DNA of 64,000 bases, from contig NZ_BMRT01000001.1 of NCBI RefSeq assembly GCF_014648775.1, forward strand, positions 930,001 through 994,000. The letters are read 5' to 3'. Below, one piece after another: positions 17,036-24,547 of this stretch. How positions within the stretch are numbered: position 1 is the stretch's first letter; each line of letters opens with the position of its first letter. The DNA comes from Streptomyces abikoensis. GTDB taxonomy: Bacteria; Actinomycetota; Actinomycetes; Streptomycetales; Streptomycetaceae. The notes under the pieces are model-generated. The model saw only the letters and a list, made by a program, of their open reading frames with translations, searched no databases and had not been told where the DNA came from. The position numbers and the translations under genes are program-made.

Positions 17036-18623
17036 GGACGAACCAAGAGCCAAGGTACGCGTCGAGCGCCCGGCCATCCCCCGCCCGGGCGCGCAGCCCG
17101 ATGTGCCCGTCCGGCCGGACGAGCAACAGCGTCCCCGGCGCGGGCCCCTCGGCCACCCCCTTCCCGGCCCGGATGCCGAAAACCTCCGCCCGCACGGCGT
17201 ACCGGTCAAGAACCCGCCGCACCTCGGCCGTGTCGATCGTCCCCGGCACCGTACCGGTGGTCAGCGTGCCGCTCGCCGCACCCACCAGCAGCGTCCAGCG
17301 CTCGTACGACAGCAGATCGTGGAGCCTGCGCTGCCGCCCGCTCTCGGTGACGGGCAGGTCGGGCAGCCGGTCGCCCGCGCGAAGGGCGCCGCGCCCGCCC
17401 CGGTCGGCGGCGAGCGGCCCGCCGCGGTAGTGGCGGAAGAGCTCGCTGAGAAGGTTGCGCCCCTGCCGGTTGAACGTCTCGCTGCGGAGGAGCGAGGGGC
17501 CGAGGAGCCGCATCGCGCCGAGAGTGGCGGCGGAGGGCGGCAGCTCCAGGACGTTGCGCCGCATCTGCCGCATCACCTCCTGGGCGATGGCGCGCTGCTC
17601 GGCGGTGTAGGTGTCGAGCAGCGCGTCGCGGGCGTGCCCCTGGTGGACGGCGGCGAGCTTCCAGGCGAGGTTGTGGACGCCGCGCAGCCCGGTGTTGAGC
17701 CCGCGCCCGCCGACGGGGGCCCACAGGTGGGCGCTGTCCCCGGCGAGGAGGGCCGGGCCCACGCGGAAGGTTGCCGCGACGCGGTCGTGGAAGCGGGCCC
17801 GGTTGAACCACTGGGGCTCGGTGGGCATCAGGCGGACGTCCGGGTCGTGGGTGACCCGGGCGACCAGCTCGCGCATCTCCTCGACGTCGGGCGGCGCGAC
17901 GTGCCCGGGGTCGGGGTCGTCGCGGAAGCAGAAGAAGCGGTACCCGCCGCCCGGGCGCGGCGAGACGATGAGGCTGGCGCGCCGTTCGAGGAAGAAGTAC
18001 GTGGTGTCGGGGGCGTAGGGGTAGGGCCACCGGGGCCGGGCGTTGATCTGCACGGCCTGGAGGCCGGTGCGGCGCTCGCCGTCGAAGAGGAGGCCGAGCG
18101 TTCTGCGGACGACGCTGTGGGCGCCCTCGCAGCCCACGACCCAGCGGCAGTCGAGGGTCTCCACCGTGCCGTCGGGTCCGCGCACGTCCACTTGGGCGGC
18201 GCGTTCACCGGGGCGGACGGCGACGGCCTCGCTGTTCCAGCGGACCTCGGTGCCGAGTTCGCCGAGGCGCTCGGCCAGCAGCGCCTCGATGGCGATCTGC
18301 TCGATGGACAGCGGCTGGGGGAAGGCCGTGCCGGGGACGGTCATGGCGTGCCGGCCGATCTCCCGTCCCCGGACGTGGAAGACGGCCTGGCGCAGGGGCA
18401 GTCCCTGGTCGAGGAAGCGCTCCTCGCAGCCGAGGTCGCGCAGGATCTCCAGGGCGCGCTGCCAGAGGACGCTGGCCCGCACCTGCCGCTTGGTGCCGGG
18501 CTCCTTCTCCAGGACGGTCACGCCCAGCCCGTACTGGCGCAGGGCCACGGCCAGGGCCAGGCCGGTGGGCCCGGCCCCGATGATCACGACGTCCCGGCAG
18601 AAGCGGCTCATGGGCCTCCCCAT
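17025..18623 (-). CDS. FAD-dependent aromatic monooxygenase (PHBH/TfdB-like), bisindole tailoring candidate
   Basis: The 532-aa flavoprotein hydroxylase has the Rossmann motif DVVIIGAGPTGLALAVALRQ, the DG-type motif WVVGCEGAHSVVRRTLG, the second FAD motif LLAGDSAHLWAPVGGRGLN, and a C-terminal thioredoxin-like domain (LVGAASGTLT through LLVRPDGHIGLRA). RebC/StaC, which set the C-7 oxidation state in indolocarbazole synthesis, belong to this superfamily. Other bisindole clusters use further members for epoxidation or hydroxylation. The primary sequence is not clearly RebC, so the exact step is open. It converges on the P450 gene and lies 128 nt downstream of the MFS gene on the same strand. An alternative ATG at 18611 follows GGGGAGG. 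Confidence 0.82.
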   Translation of the reverse strand: MGRPMSRFCRDVVIIGAGPTGLALAVALRQYGLGVTVLEKEPGTKRQVRASVLWQRALEILRDLGCEERFLDQGLPLRQAVFHVRGREIGRHAMTVPGTAFPQPLSIEQIAIEALLAERLGELGTEVRWNSEAVAVRPGERAAQVDVRGPDGTVETLDCRWVVGCEGAHSVVRRTLGLLFDGERRTGLQAVQINARPRWPYPYAPDTTYFFLERRASLIVSPRPGGGYRFFCFRDDPDPGHVAPPDVEEMRELVARVTHDPDVRLMPTEPQWFNRARFHDRVAATFRVGPALLAGDSAHLWAPVGGRGLNTGLRGVHNLAWKLAAVHQGHARDALLDTYTAEQRAIAQEVMRQMRRNVLELPPSAATLGAMRLLGPSLLRSETFNRQGRNLLSELFRHYRGGPLAADRGGRGALRAGDRLPDLPVTESGRQRRLHDLLSYERWTLLVGAASGTLTTGTVPGTIDTAEVRRVLDRYAVRAEVFGIRAGKGVAEGPAPGTLLLVRPDGHIGLRARAGDGRALDAYLGSWFVRRG

Positions 18624-18751
18624 CGCTCGCCCTTATGGTCGGGCATGCGGGGGGAGGCTTCAATGGGACGGCCGGGGGGCATTCGGGGGGCGCCCACGGG
18701 GCATTGACCCGTTCGGGCGCCCGTTCGACGGCGGACGGGCGCCGGCGCGCC

Positions 18752-20200
18752 TCAGTGCGCCTCCGCCTCCACGGGCTTGGGGATCAGGAAGGACGTGCCG
18801 AGGGCGGCGGCCATGATGACCACGCCGGCGATCATGCTGGTGACATAGCCGCCCGCCGAGGACGGGTCACTGGGCATCGTCGCGGTCTTGACCGCGTAGA
18901 GCAGCGCGAAGCTCAGGCCCGCGCCGAGGTTGAAGGCGCCGGCGTTGAGGCCGGGCAGGAAGCCCGGGTTCTCCTTGGGCGACAGCACGATGCCCAGGCC
19001 GTTGAGGACGATGTTGGCCACGCCCGCGTAGGTGATGCCCACGAGGATCGAGGTCACCAGCAGCATCACGCGCGAGTGGGCCGGGATGGTGAAGATCATC
19101 AGGATGACGGAGGCGGCGGCGCCGACCAGGCCCAGGCGCAGGATCCGCCCGTAGCCGTAGGTGGCGGCCAGCCGGCCCGCGATCGGGCCCATGGCCAGGC
19201 CGGCCAGCGCGTAGGGCGTGAGCGTCCACCAGGCGGAGGCCTCGGCACTCATGCCGAGGCCGGCCTTGGCGTCCTGGGCGAACGCGGGGATCAGGCCGTT
19301 CATGACGGCGAACACGCCGGTCATGGTGAGCACGGTGGTCAGCAGGATCGCCCAGGTGGCGCGCTGCTTGAGGTGGCGCGTGGCGACCAGCGGGTGGTGG
19401 GTGCGGTCCTCGGTCCGCCAGAACAGGGCGAAGGCGATCGCGGAGAGCACGACGAGCCCGCCGACCAGGCCCCAGTTCGCCGCGTCGAGCTTGCCCGCCT
19501 CGTTGAGGGCGACGAGCAGCGCGCCGACGGAGACGACGAGGAAGGCGACGCCCGGCCAGTCCATCGAGTGGGCGGAGGGGACCTTGGTCTCGCGGGTCAG
19601 GGTGGCGACGAGGACGGCCGCGATGACGGCCACGACGGCCATGGCCCAGAAGACGGACTGGAAGCCGTGGTTGTCGGCGAGGTAGCCGCCGGCCAGGGAG
19701 TCGACGCCGGCGATGCCGCCGTTGACGGCGGTGATCGCGCCCAGGAGGGTGCCGTAGCGCTTGGGCTCGGTGACCTCCATCCGCAGCATGATCAGGCACA
19801 GCGGCACGGTCGGCCCGGACGCGCCCTGGATGAGCCGGCCGACGAACAGCATGGGAACGCTCTCGGCCAGCGCGGCGACCACACAGCCGACGGCCATCAG
19901 CGCCAGCATCCCCGCCAGCACCTTGCGGCGTCCGATGACGTCGCCGAGGCGGGGCAGGAACAGCGAGAACAGCGCGGCGGAGGTGAAGAAGGCCGTCTGG
20001 GTGAGGCCGATCTCGGCGGAGCTGGCGTGGAGGCTGTCCTCGATGCTCTTCAGCGCGGGGCTGAGCATGCTCGCGTTGAGCTGGAAGGCCACGCAGGCCG
20101 CCAGCAGCGCCGTGACCAGCACGCCCACGCGCACGGGACGGTGGCCGTCCCAGGTGGCGGGCTGGTCACCGGCGGGGTGATCAGTGTGAGAAACGTTCAT
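18752..20200 (-). CDS. MFS drug exporter (14-TM DHA2-like), probable product efflux
   Basis: The 482-aa protein has about 14 hydrophobic helices. The loop motif LPRLGDVIGRRKVLAG is the MFS motif A (G-x-L/A-D-x-x-G-R-R/K-x-x). Further motifs include LIQGASGPTVPLCL and GGIAGVDSLAGGYLAD, which resemble motif C of drug:H+ antiporters. It would export a hydrophobic compound by proton exchange, here plausibly the product of the adjacent bisindole genes. ATG at 20200 gives the normal N terminus before the first helix; the reading frame extends upstream without family character. Its 5' leader carries an intrinsic terminator at 20318-20340, suggesting inducible expression together with the downstream monooxygenase. 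Confidence 0.88.
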   Translation of the reverse strand: MNVSHTDHPAGDQPATWDGHRPVRVGVLVTALLAACVAFQLNASMLSPALKSIEDSLHASSAEIGLTQTAFFTSAALFSLFLPRLGDVIGRRKVLAGMLALMAVGCVVAALAESVPMLFVGRLIQGASGPTVPLCLIMLRMEVTEPKRYGTLLGAITAVNGGIAGVDSLAGGYLADNHGFQSVFWAMAVVAVIAAVLVATLTRETKVPSAHSMDWPGVAFLVVSVGALLVALNEAGKLDAANWGLVGGLVVLSAIAFALFWRTEDRTHHPLVATRHLKQRATWAILLTTVLTMTGVFAVMNGLIPAFAQDAKAGLGMSAEASAWWTLTPYALAGLAMGPIAGRLAATYGYGRILRLGLVGAAASVILMIFTIPAHSRVMLLVTSILVGITYAGVANIVLNGLGIVLSPKENPGFLPGLNAGAFNLGAGLSFALLYAVKTATMPSDPSSAGGYVTSMIAGVVIMAAALGTSFLIPKPVEAEAH

Positions 20201-20381
20201 GCTTCGACGTACCAATTCGTTCAAGGCTCGACCGCGACCAGTCTGTGGCAGACGGCGGGGACGGGCGACCCCGGCCCGGCCGGGCCGATCTGCCGCAAAG
20301 TGTCCCCAAAAATAGAAAAACCCCAGCGGAGCTGGGGTTTCCTCGGGTCTGGCGAGGTTTGGCCTCCCCTTTAGGGTACAT
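20181..20381 (-). CDS. candidate leader ORF of the MFS operon
   Basis: An ATG at 20381 on the exporter strand begins a 66-codon ORF (MYPKGEAKPRQTRGNPSS onwards). It runs straight through the leader terminator stem and ends at 20181, 20 nt inside the exporter gene. AAGGG lies just before the ATG. It has no similarity to known proteins that I recognise. Its position fits a regulatory leader peptide: ribosomes moving along it would melt the terminator. It could also be fortuitous, since long chance ORFs are common at this GC content. Confidence 0.35.
   Translation of the reverse strand: MYPKGEAKPRQTRGNPSSAGVFLFLGTLCGRSARPGRGRPSPPSATDWSRSSLERIGTSKHERFSH
20311..20340 (-). terminator. intrinsic terminator inside the MFS leader (attenuator)
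   Basis: On the minus strand AAACCCCAGC, loop TCC and GCTGGGGTTT give a perfect 10-bp stem (20318-20340), followed by TTCTATTTTT. This is a textbook intrinsic terminator, yet it sits about 118 nt upstream of the MFS start codon. No other minus-strand gene lies between it and the divergent gene at 20491. It therefore looks like a leader attenuator. Nearly the same stem terminates tRNA-Leu at 38176-38202. Confidence 0.75.
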
Positions 20382-20490
20382 GGACCCTTGTTGATCGTTT
20401 CCGGGCTCACCGGAGTGCTGCCCGGTGGGAGCCCCTTCCCATAGGGTGAGTGCGGCCCGGCGACCGGGCCGGCGCAGGGGAGGGAATCGC

Positions 20491-21945
20491 ATGGCGCCGA
20501 GACAGCTGCCCCCGTTACCCCAGTACCGGGGGGACGCCGTCACCCGACGGCTGTGCGCGACGACGCACCTGGACGAGGGCTTCACGCACAAGGTGCGACG
20601 GGAGTTCCTGGACGACGGGCTCAGGGCCAACGGCCTGCCGCTCGGCGTCAACCTCATCGCGCTGGTACGGCACGCCGAGGCCGCCTGGCGGCGCCGGGAG
20701 CGGCGCGACCGGCTGCTCTCGACCGTCCTGCTCGGTGTGATCGGCTCGCTGCTGGGGCTCCTGGCGAGCCTCGGCGCCGGCGCGTCCACGGGCCTGTGGC
20801 TCTGCCTCCTGGCGCTCGTCGCCCTCTTCGCGGGCGGCGGAGTGCTGGTCTACCGGTCCGAGCACGACGCCCGGCAGGCGGCCCTCGACGCGTACCGGGA
20901 CCCGCGCAAGCCGCAGGAGCTGGCGCCGGCCGTGGCGCCGGAGGTGGAGAACCGGCTGGCGGATCTGCGCCGGCCGAACGTCCTGCCGTACGACGTGCGC
21001 GCCGAGTCGACCAATCCCTTCGTCGGCAGCGGCAGGAAGATCAAGGAAGTCGTCTGGGAGTCCATCGACGTCAGCCGCCCCGCCGACTCCCCCACCGGCG
21101 GGAAGCTGGCCCTCGAACCCTTCGACGCGGTCGACCTCCACACCTACGTGGCGAAGAACATCAAGCACATCATCGGCCTGCCGGAGCTCAGGGCGCAGAA
21201 CCGCCTCTACGTCCTCGGCACGAGCGCCCCCTATCTGCCCGCCCTGCTGCCCGATCCGCTGCGGCGGCCCGCCGCGCGCATCCCCCAGCAGTCCGTCCAG
21301 TCCGCGGCGGTGCGCTCGGGCGCGGGCATGCGCACGTATCTGAGCCTGGAGATGGTCGGCGAGGGCGGCAACGTCGTCGTCTCCATGCATCTGCGGGCCC
21401 GGCTCCTGCATCCCCGGCTGTCCTGGGAGGTGGCCGCCTATGTGGTGCCCCCGCTCCACGGCCGGTTCAGCGTGGTCCGCTACCTGCCCGTCGAGGGCTT
21501 CGAGTACTGGTGGAGCCTGCTGCGCTTCGGCATGTCGCACACCTGGCGGGGCGTGTGGGGCGCGCCCGGCCGCGCCGCCCGGCGGCGCGGGGAGCGGAAG
21601 CGGTACGCCCGCGAGCTGGAGCGGACGCGCCGGGCGATCTCCAAGCAGCACGCGGCATTCGACTACGGCGCCGACGACAGCCTGCGCAACTGGTGCTCCG
21701 ACTGGAACGCCATGGGCCACACGGAACGCACCGACTCCCGGGACACCTTCCTCCGGCTCCAGCAGGGCGTACTGATCGCCACGGAACGGTTCCTGCAGGA
21801 CCACAACGTCGACACCAGTGACTTCGACCGCGCCCAGCAGGTGATCGCCACCCAGACCTACAACATCTCCGGCGACATCACCGGCAACACCAACATCGGC
21901 GCCAACGGCCAGATCAACAACTACGCCCCCCAGGGCGGAAGCTGA
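20491..21945 (+). CDS. unknown two-TM protein with C-terminal amyloid-like motif
   Basis: I do not recognise the family of this 484-aa protein. A basic N-terminal segment precedes two hydrophobic helices at about residues 76-94 and 101-121 (LLSTVLLGVIGSLLGLLA; LWLCLLALVALFAGGGVLV). A large soluble domain with several beta-rich stretches follows. The last 28 residues change in character. Residues 457-478 have the spaced pattern YNISG..TGNTNIG.NGQI, rich in Gly, Asn and beta-branched residues, and this is repeated at the N terminus of the next protein. ATG at 20491 follows GGGGAGGG. It is co-transcribed with the following gene (11-nt gap). A membrane-acting effector with a homotypic signalling tail is one reading. 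Confidence 0.75.
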   Translation: MAPRQLPPLPQYRGDAVTRRLCATTHLDEGFTHKVRREFLDDGLRANGLPLGVNLIALVRHAEAAWRRRERRDRLLSTVLLGVIGSLLGLLASLGAGASTGLWLCLLALVALFAGGGVLVYRSEHDARQAALDAYRDPRKPQELAPAVAPEVENRLADLRRPNVLPYDVRAESTNPFVGSGRKIKEVVWESIDVSRPADSPTGGKLALEPFDAVDLHTYVAKNIKHIIGLPELRAQNRLYVLGTSAPYLPALLPDPLRRPAARIPQQSVQSAAVRSGAGMRTYLSLEMVGEGGNVVVSMHLRARLLHPRLSWEVAAYVVPPLHGRFSVVRYLPVEGFEYWWSLLRFGMSHTWRGVWGAPGRAARRRGERKRYARELERTRRAISKQHAAFDYGADDSLRNWCSDWNAMGHTERTDSRDTFLRLQQGVLIATERFLQDHNVDTSDFDRAQQVIATQTYNISGDITGNTNIGANGQINNYAPQGGS

Positions 21946-21956
21946 GAGGAGCCCCC

Positions 21957-22280
21957 TTGAGCACGTACAACTTCCACGGCAGCATCTCGGGCCAGAGCAA
22001 CTTCGGTGACCACGGCAGGATCGAGGTCCACCACGGCCAGTCCCCGGCCGAGGCGCTGCGGCTGGCCGGGGAGCTCGTCCGGCGGCTGCGCGCCGAGAGC
22101 CCCGGGCTCGCCGAGCCCGCCGACCTGGTGCGCGGCGAGCTGGCGCGCGCGGACGCCGAGGGGCGGTCCGTCGACCGGGGGCGGGTCCGGCAGTGGCTGG
22201 AGCTGATCACGACGGGGGTGGCGGCGGGCAGCGGTTCGCTGGCCCTGGCCCAGGATCTGGGCCGCGCCCTGGGGATGTGA
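21957..22280 (+). CDS. small helical protein with N-terminal amyloid-like motif
   Basis: The 107-aa protein starts at TTG 21957, preceded by AGAGGAG. Residues 4-25 (YNFHG.ISGQSNFG.HGRI) match the C-terminal motif of the upstream protein at nine of 22 positions, with the Gly and Asn spacing kept. The rest is a helical domain (SPAEALRLAGELVRRLRAE; RQWLELITTGVAAGSGSL) of unknown type. The arrangement resembles bacterial amyloid-signalling or effector-associated adaptor domains, where a shared short motif brings two neighbouring gene products together. The family is not recognised beyond that. Confidence 0.7.
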   Translation: MSTYNFHGSISGQSNFGDHGRIEVHHGQSPAEALRLAGELVRRLRAESPGLAEPADLVRGELARADAEGRSVDRGRVRQWLELITTGVAAGSGSLALAQDLGRALGM

Positions 22281-22295
22281 TCCCCGGGGATGTGA
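22271..22295. repeat. stop-proximal direct repeat
   Basis: GGGGATGTGA at 22271-22280 recurs at 22286-22295, so the stop codon of the small helical protein (TGA 22278-22280) is duplicated 15 nt downstream. Short CCGTCG-type units follow up to the kinase stop. Confidence 0.6.
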
Positions 22296-22331
22296 GCGTG
22301 GCCCGTCGCCCGTCGTTCGTCGGTCCGTCGC

Positions 22332-23663
22332 TCACTCGGCGCGGACCACGGCCCGCGCCCCGCCCAGGTCGATCTCCAGCCCGGCCCGCAGCGGCACGCT
22401 CCGGCCGGGCGGCACGTCCTGGGCGGTGCCGTCCGAGCGGCGGGCGCTCCAGGTCTTCGCGGACCGGTTGGCGAGGCCGAACACCCCCGGCTTCGTGGGG
22501 TGCTGGACGAGCTCGGCGACGACCGTGCCGTCCCCGTAGTCGTGGCGGGCGGGCTCGTCCACGACGTGGTGCTCGTGCACCCGGGCGGAGCGGCGCAGCC
22601 GCAGGTGGCGCTCGGTCGGCAGCATCGGCGTGGTGATCACCAGGCGGGGCGGCAGGACGAGGGTGCTGCCGCAGGACCAGCATGCGCGGGCCGTGGTGGA
22701 CAGGGGCTCGGTCATGTTCTGTCTGCCGCAGTTCGCGCAGTCCACGATCGTGTCGCGGACCTGCCGCAGGGCGTCGCGCCACTGCGATTCGCGGACACGC
22801 CGGGACGGCTCGCGCAGCCCCTCGGTGAAGTTCTTGACGAACAGGGTGCGCAGCGCGGGCGGGACCACGGCCCAGGTGGCGAGGACGGTGCGCTGTTCCT
22901 GCGGATCGGGCGCGTTGCTGTCGTCGTCGGGGTCGAAGACGAAGACGGGGTTCCGGCCGTAGAGGCGTTTCTCGGCGGCCTCGTCGAGGCAGCGGATGGC
23001 GAGCTCCGCCCTGCCCTTGAGCGGGTGGTGGTTCATGAGCAGCATGAACAGCAGGACGGACAGCGAGTGGAGGTCGGTCTGGGTGCCGGGGATGGCGCCC
23101 GTGTCGCCGCGCACCAGCTCGGGGGCCATGAACTCCATGGTTCCGGAGATCCCGCTGGCCTCGCCCTCGACCACGGCGTTGTCGTTGTCGCAGACGAGGA
23201 CGTCGCCGTTGGCCGGGTCGAAGAAGATGTTGCCCCAGGAGATGTCGCGGTAGGCGATGCCCCGGGAGTGGAGGGCCTGATAGGCCTCGACCATGTTCAG
23301 TCCGGCGGTCACCAGCGCCGTGGGCGTGGTGCGCAGCGTGCGGCGGAAGAGCGCGGGCAGGCCCTTGAACCGCTCGGGGCGGATGTCCATGAGGTAGCCG
23401 AACGCGTCCCCGGGCCCGGGGACGAAGGCGTGCGGCCACAGGAAGCGGTCGTCGTCGAAGTCCCGGCTGACCAGCTCTTCGACGATCTTCCGCTGCTCGG
23501 GGGTGGCGCAGCTCGGGTAGTACCACTTGAGGGCCTTGTCGCCGAGCGGTGTCGTGACGCGGTGCACCTCGCCCTGGCCGCCGGCTCCCAGCATCCCGGA
23601 GACGACGATCTCGTCTCCCGTGTCGGTGGTGAGCCGGGCGCCTTCGTCGAGCATGCCGGACAT
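22332..23663 (-). CDS. degenerate protein kinase-like protein with zinc ribbon
   Basis: The 443-aa protein has an N-terminal kinase fold: Gly-rich loop MLGAGGQGEVHRV (about residues 24-36), Lys46 in ALKWYY, catalytic loop YRDISWGNIFF with Asp140 and Asn145, and EFMAPELVRGD. The DFG metal motif is replaced by CDNDNAVV (Asp159-Asn-Asp). After the kinase domain come a zinc ribbon (CANCGRQ and CWSCGS) and a beta-sandwich-like tail (VFGLANRSAKTW through LRAGLEIDLGG) resembling FHA-type domains. It is the last gene of the eight-gene operon and overlaps the PP2C stop by one base (TGATG). Activity may be altered, but the essential Lys/Asp/Asn are retained. Confidence 0.85.
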   Translation of the reverse strand: MSGMLDEGARLTTDTGDEIVVSGMLGAGGQGEVHRVTTPLGDKALKWYYPSCATPEQRKIVEELVSRDFDDDRFLWPHAFVPGPGDAFGYLMDIRPERFKGLPALFRRTLRTTPTALVTAGLNMVEAYQALHSRGIAYRDISWGNIFFDPANGDVLVCDNDNAVVEGEASGISGTMEFMAPELVRGDTGAIPGTQTDLHSLSVLLFMLLMNHHPLKGRAELAIRCLDEAAEKRLYGRNPVFVFDPDDDSNAPDPQEQRTVLATWAVVPPALRTLFVKNFTEGLREPSRRVRESQWRDALRQVRDTIVDCANCGRQNMTEPLSTTARACWSCGSTLVLPPRLVITTPMLPTERHLRLRRSARVHEHHVVDEPARHDYGDGTVVAELVQHPTKPGVFGLANRSAKTWSARRSDGTAQDVPPGRSVPLRAGLEIDLGGARAVVRAE

Positions 23664-24547
23664 CAGTCGCTCTCCGTTCCTCGGTCCTGGTCCTGGGGGC
23701 CGTCCTCGGACGGGACCGCCTCGGGGCCGCCTTCGGACGGGCCCGCGTCGTCCGGTCGCCGCCACACGGCGACCGCGGTGGTGTCGTCGCCCGAGTACGA
23801 GCCGGCGTGGTTCAGCCAGCCGGGCAGCGCCTCGCGGATCGGCTCGGCGCCCTCCGCCGCCAGGCGTTCGTCCACCTCCCGGACGAACTGGACGAAGCCG
23901 TCCTGCGCCGCGAAGCTCTTCGACAGCCCGTCCGTGGACAGCGTCAGCAGGCGCGGCAGCCGCGCGGGGTCGGAGACGGGGGCCCAGTGCACGCGCATCA
24001 GGTCCCACGCCTGACGGCCGCACAGGGACTCCGTCTCGTCCCCGAGCTCCGGTTCGGCCGGGGCGAGCGGGGCGCGGATCCTGCCGTCCGCCTCGACGAG
24101 CATCAGATCGCCGTCGCCCAGCTGCCAGGCGACCAGCAGGCCGGGCACGAGGACCGCGCCGAGGAGCGTCGTGCCGTAGGCGAGGAGTTCGCCGCCCTTC
24201 GGCACGCCGTCCAGCGGCTCCTTGCGGACGTGCCGTTCGACCCGGTCCCGCCAGTCGCGCACGATCTCGCGGGGGACGCGGCCGCAGGCGTCGCGGTGGA
24301 GCTGCCGCAGGTCCCCGGAGTCACGGGCGCGGGCCGCGAACTCGCGTCCCCGGTGGAGGAAGACGTCGACGGCGTAGCGGGCGCCGAGCCCGCTGCGCGC
24401 GTGGGCGGCCGAGCCGTGGCCGTCGGCGACGGCCAGCACGAGCGTGCCGTCGACCGTGTCGTCGACGTCGTACCAGTCCTGGTTGTGGGCCTTGCCCGGC
24501 CCCCGGACCGACTCGTGGAGGATCTCCCAGTGCGGCGGCACGCTCAC
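23663..24547 (-). CDS. PP2C-family serine/threonine phosphatase
   Basis: The 294-aa protein carries PPM/PP2C motifs in order: ADGHGSAAHARSG (metal-binding Asp-Gly), TLLGAVLVPGLL, WQLGDGDLMLV, LLTLSTDGLSKSF and the closing SGDDTTAVAVW. It should remove phosphate from Ser/Thr, most simply reversing the neighbouring kinase. The start is GTG at 24547 (GTGA overlap with the vWA stop) or the adjacent GTG at 24550. The C-terminal tail is acidic and low complexity. Kinase, PP2C and vWA genes in a row are a known association in actinomycete conflict and tellurite-type operons. Confidence 0.92.
   Translation of the reverse strand: MSVPPHWEILHESVRGPGKAHNQDWYDVDDTVDGTLVLAVADGHGSAAHARSGLGARYAVDVFLHRGREFAARARDSGDLRQLHRDACGRVPREIVRDWRDRVERHVRKEPLDGVPKGGELLAYGTTLLGAVLVPGLLVAWQLGDGDLMLVEADGRIRAPLAPAEPELGDETESLCGRQAWDLMRVHWAPVSDPARLPRLLTLSTDGLSKSFAAQDGFVQFVREVDERLAAEGAEPIREALPGWLNHAGSYSGDDTTAVAVWRRPDDAGPSEGGPEAVPSEDGPQDQDRGTESD

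Noticed and set aside
20341..20450. A tRNA upstream of the terminator at 20318, because the stem equals the tRNA-Leu terminator
   Set aside because: No T-arm (GGTTCGAATCC-like) or acceptor pairing can be found in this stretch, so a leader attenuator is the better explanation.
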